Below, in pieces: positions 6,649 to 6,789 of a stretch of DNA of 6,789 nt. Numbering within the stretch: the first letter of the stretch is position 1; every line of letters begins with the position of its first letter. The translations under genes were made by a program, and so were the position numbers. Location: positions 1 to 6,789 of the forward strand of contig DLXL01000469.1 in NCBI GenBank assembly GCA_003448025.1, in the 5' to 3' direction. This stretch comes from Saprospirales bacterium (GTDB taxonomy: Bacteria > Bacteroidota > Bacteroidia > Chitinophagales > Saprospiraceae). Below the pieces are notes generated by a model. It was not told the DNA's origin. It did no database searches and was given only the letters and a program-made list of their open reading frames with translations.

Positions 6649-6684
6649 TTAGGAGGTCATTTTAGGGTCATTTGGGGGTCATTT
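6649..6684 (-). repeat. 11-base-period ATG repeat in the operon leader
   Basis: GGTCATTT occurs on the plus strand at 6655-6662, 6666-6673 and 6677-6684, an exact 11-base period; the start of the UbiA gene (CATTT, 6646-6650) is a fourth, partial unit 12 bases on. On the transcribed strand each unit gives AAATGACC. The three upstream ATGs open mini-ORFs Met-Thr-Pro-Lys, Met-Thr-Leu-Lys and Met-Thr-Ser; the first two stop at a TGA overlapping the next ATG, and the third stops at a TAA abutting the true start. Either a leader control element or an operator with one site per helical turn is possible; no function is shown. Confidence 0.7.
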
Positions 6685-6709
6685 TAGTGTAAATTTGGGA
6701 GAATTTTGT

Positions 6710-6729
6710 GAAATATATTGGTAAATTTA
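6710..6729 (-). promoter_or_regulatory. Possible Bacteroidota-type -7 boxes for the operon (weak)
   Basis: On the minus strand TAAATTTA (6729-6722) and TATATTTC (6717-6710) each match seven of eight positions of the Bacteroidota -7 consensus TAnnTTTG. They lie about 60-75 bases before the first start codon. No convincing TTG box was found at the right distance upstream. The whole leader 6685-6789 is AT-rich, so such matches are expected by chance. Confidence 0.2.
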
Positions 6730-6789
6730 GTGAAAGGTTTATTGTACTTAGATGGATTTAAGTGATGATATTTAGTATTTATATGATAG

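Noticed and set aside
6651..6656. AGGAGG as a ribosome binding site
   Set aside because: It is on the plus strand, facing away from the UbiA gene; the transcript of the operon carries CCTCCT there.
6690..6697. Perfect TAAATTTG (-7 box match) on the plus strand
   Set aside because: It points away from the operon, the nearest upstream TTG (6672-6674) is only 15 bases away instead of about 19, and no plus-strand gene starts before the window ends.

Overview
The window carries one compact, single-strand gene cluster. Six genes, all on the minus strand, fill positions 115-6648 with no real gaps: junctions overlap by 4 or 7 bases or are 3 bases apart. They almost certainly form one operon read from right to left. 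Proteins of these families with this sequence character, together with the lack of Shine-Dalgarno motifs before the starts and an A-rich leader, suggest a Bacteroidota member, perhaps of the Saprospirales/Chitinophagales type. That assignment is an inference, as no rRNA or marker gene is present.

In transcription order the genes are: (1) a UbiA-type membrane prenyltransferase homologue (5749-6648); (2) an 808-residue ATP-grasp plus phosphohistidine swivel protein of the PEP-synthase/rifampicin-phosphotransferase class, lacking the PEP-binding barrel (3319-5745); (3) a DUF3419/BtaA-like S-adenosylmethionine-dependent 3-amino-3-carboxypropyl transferase homologue (2273-3322); (4) a small membrane kinase of the dolichol/phytol/diacylglycerol CTP-kinase family (1632-2279); (5) a membrane-anchored SRPBCC (START-like) protein (1059-1628); (6) a two-part GNAT-type acyltransferase homologue (115-1062).

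Taken together the set looks like a pathway that builds or modifies a prenyl or glyceride lipid. It combines a prenyl or polar-group transferase, two different phosphotransferases, a homoserine-type head-group transferase, a lipid-binding-fold protein and an acyltransferase. I do not recognise this combination as a described pathway, and it is the best candidate here for an undescribed system. Individual family assignments are fairly secure; the product and reaction order are inference.

The right edge (6649-6789) is an AT-rich leader with no gene. It holds a striking 11-base-period repeat in which each unit carries an ATG that opens a 3-4 codon mini-ORF ending at the next ATG, the last being the true start of the first gene. 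The left edge (1-114) is non-coding and repeat-bearing: a short palindromic element at the very edge, and a degenerate heptamer tandem array (66-120) that supplies the final codon and stop of the last gene. No RNA gene, CRISPR array or insertion sequence was seen.
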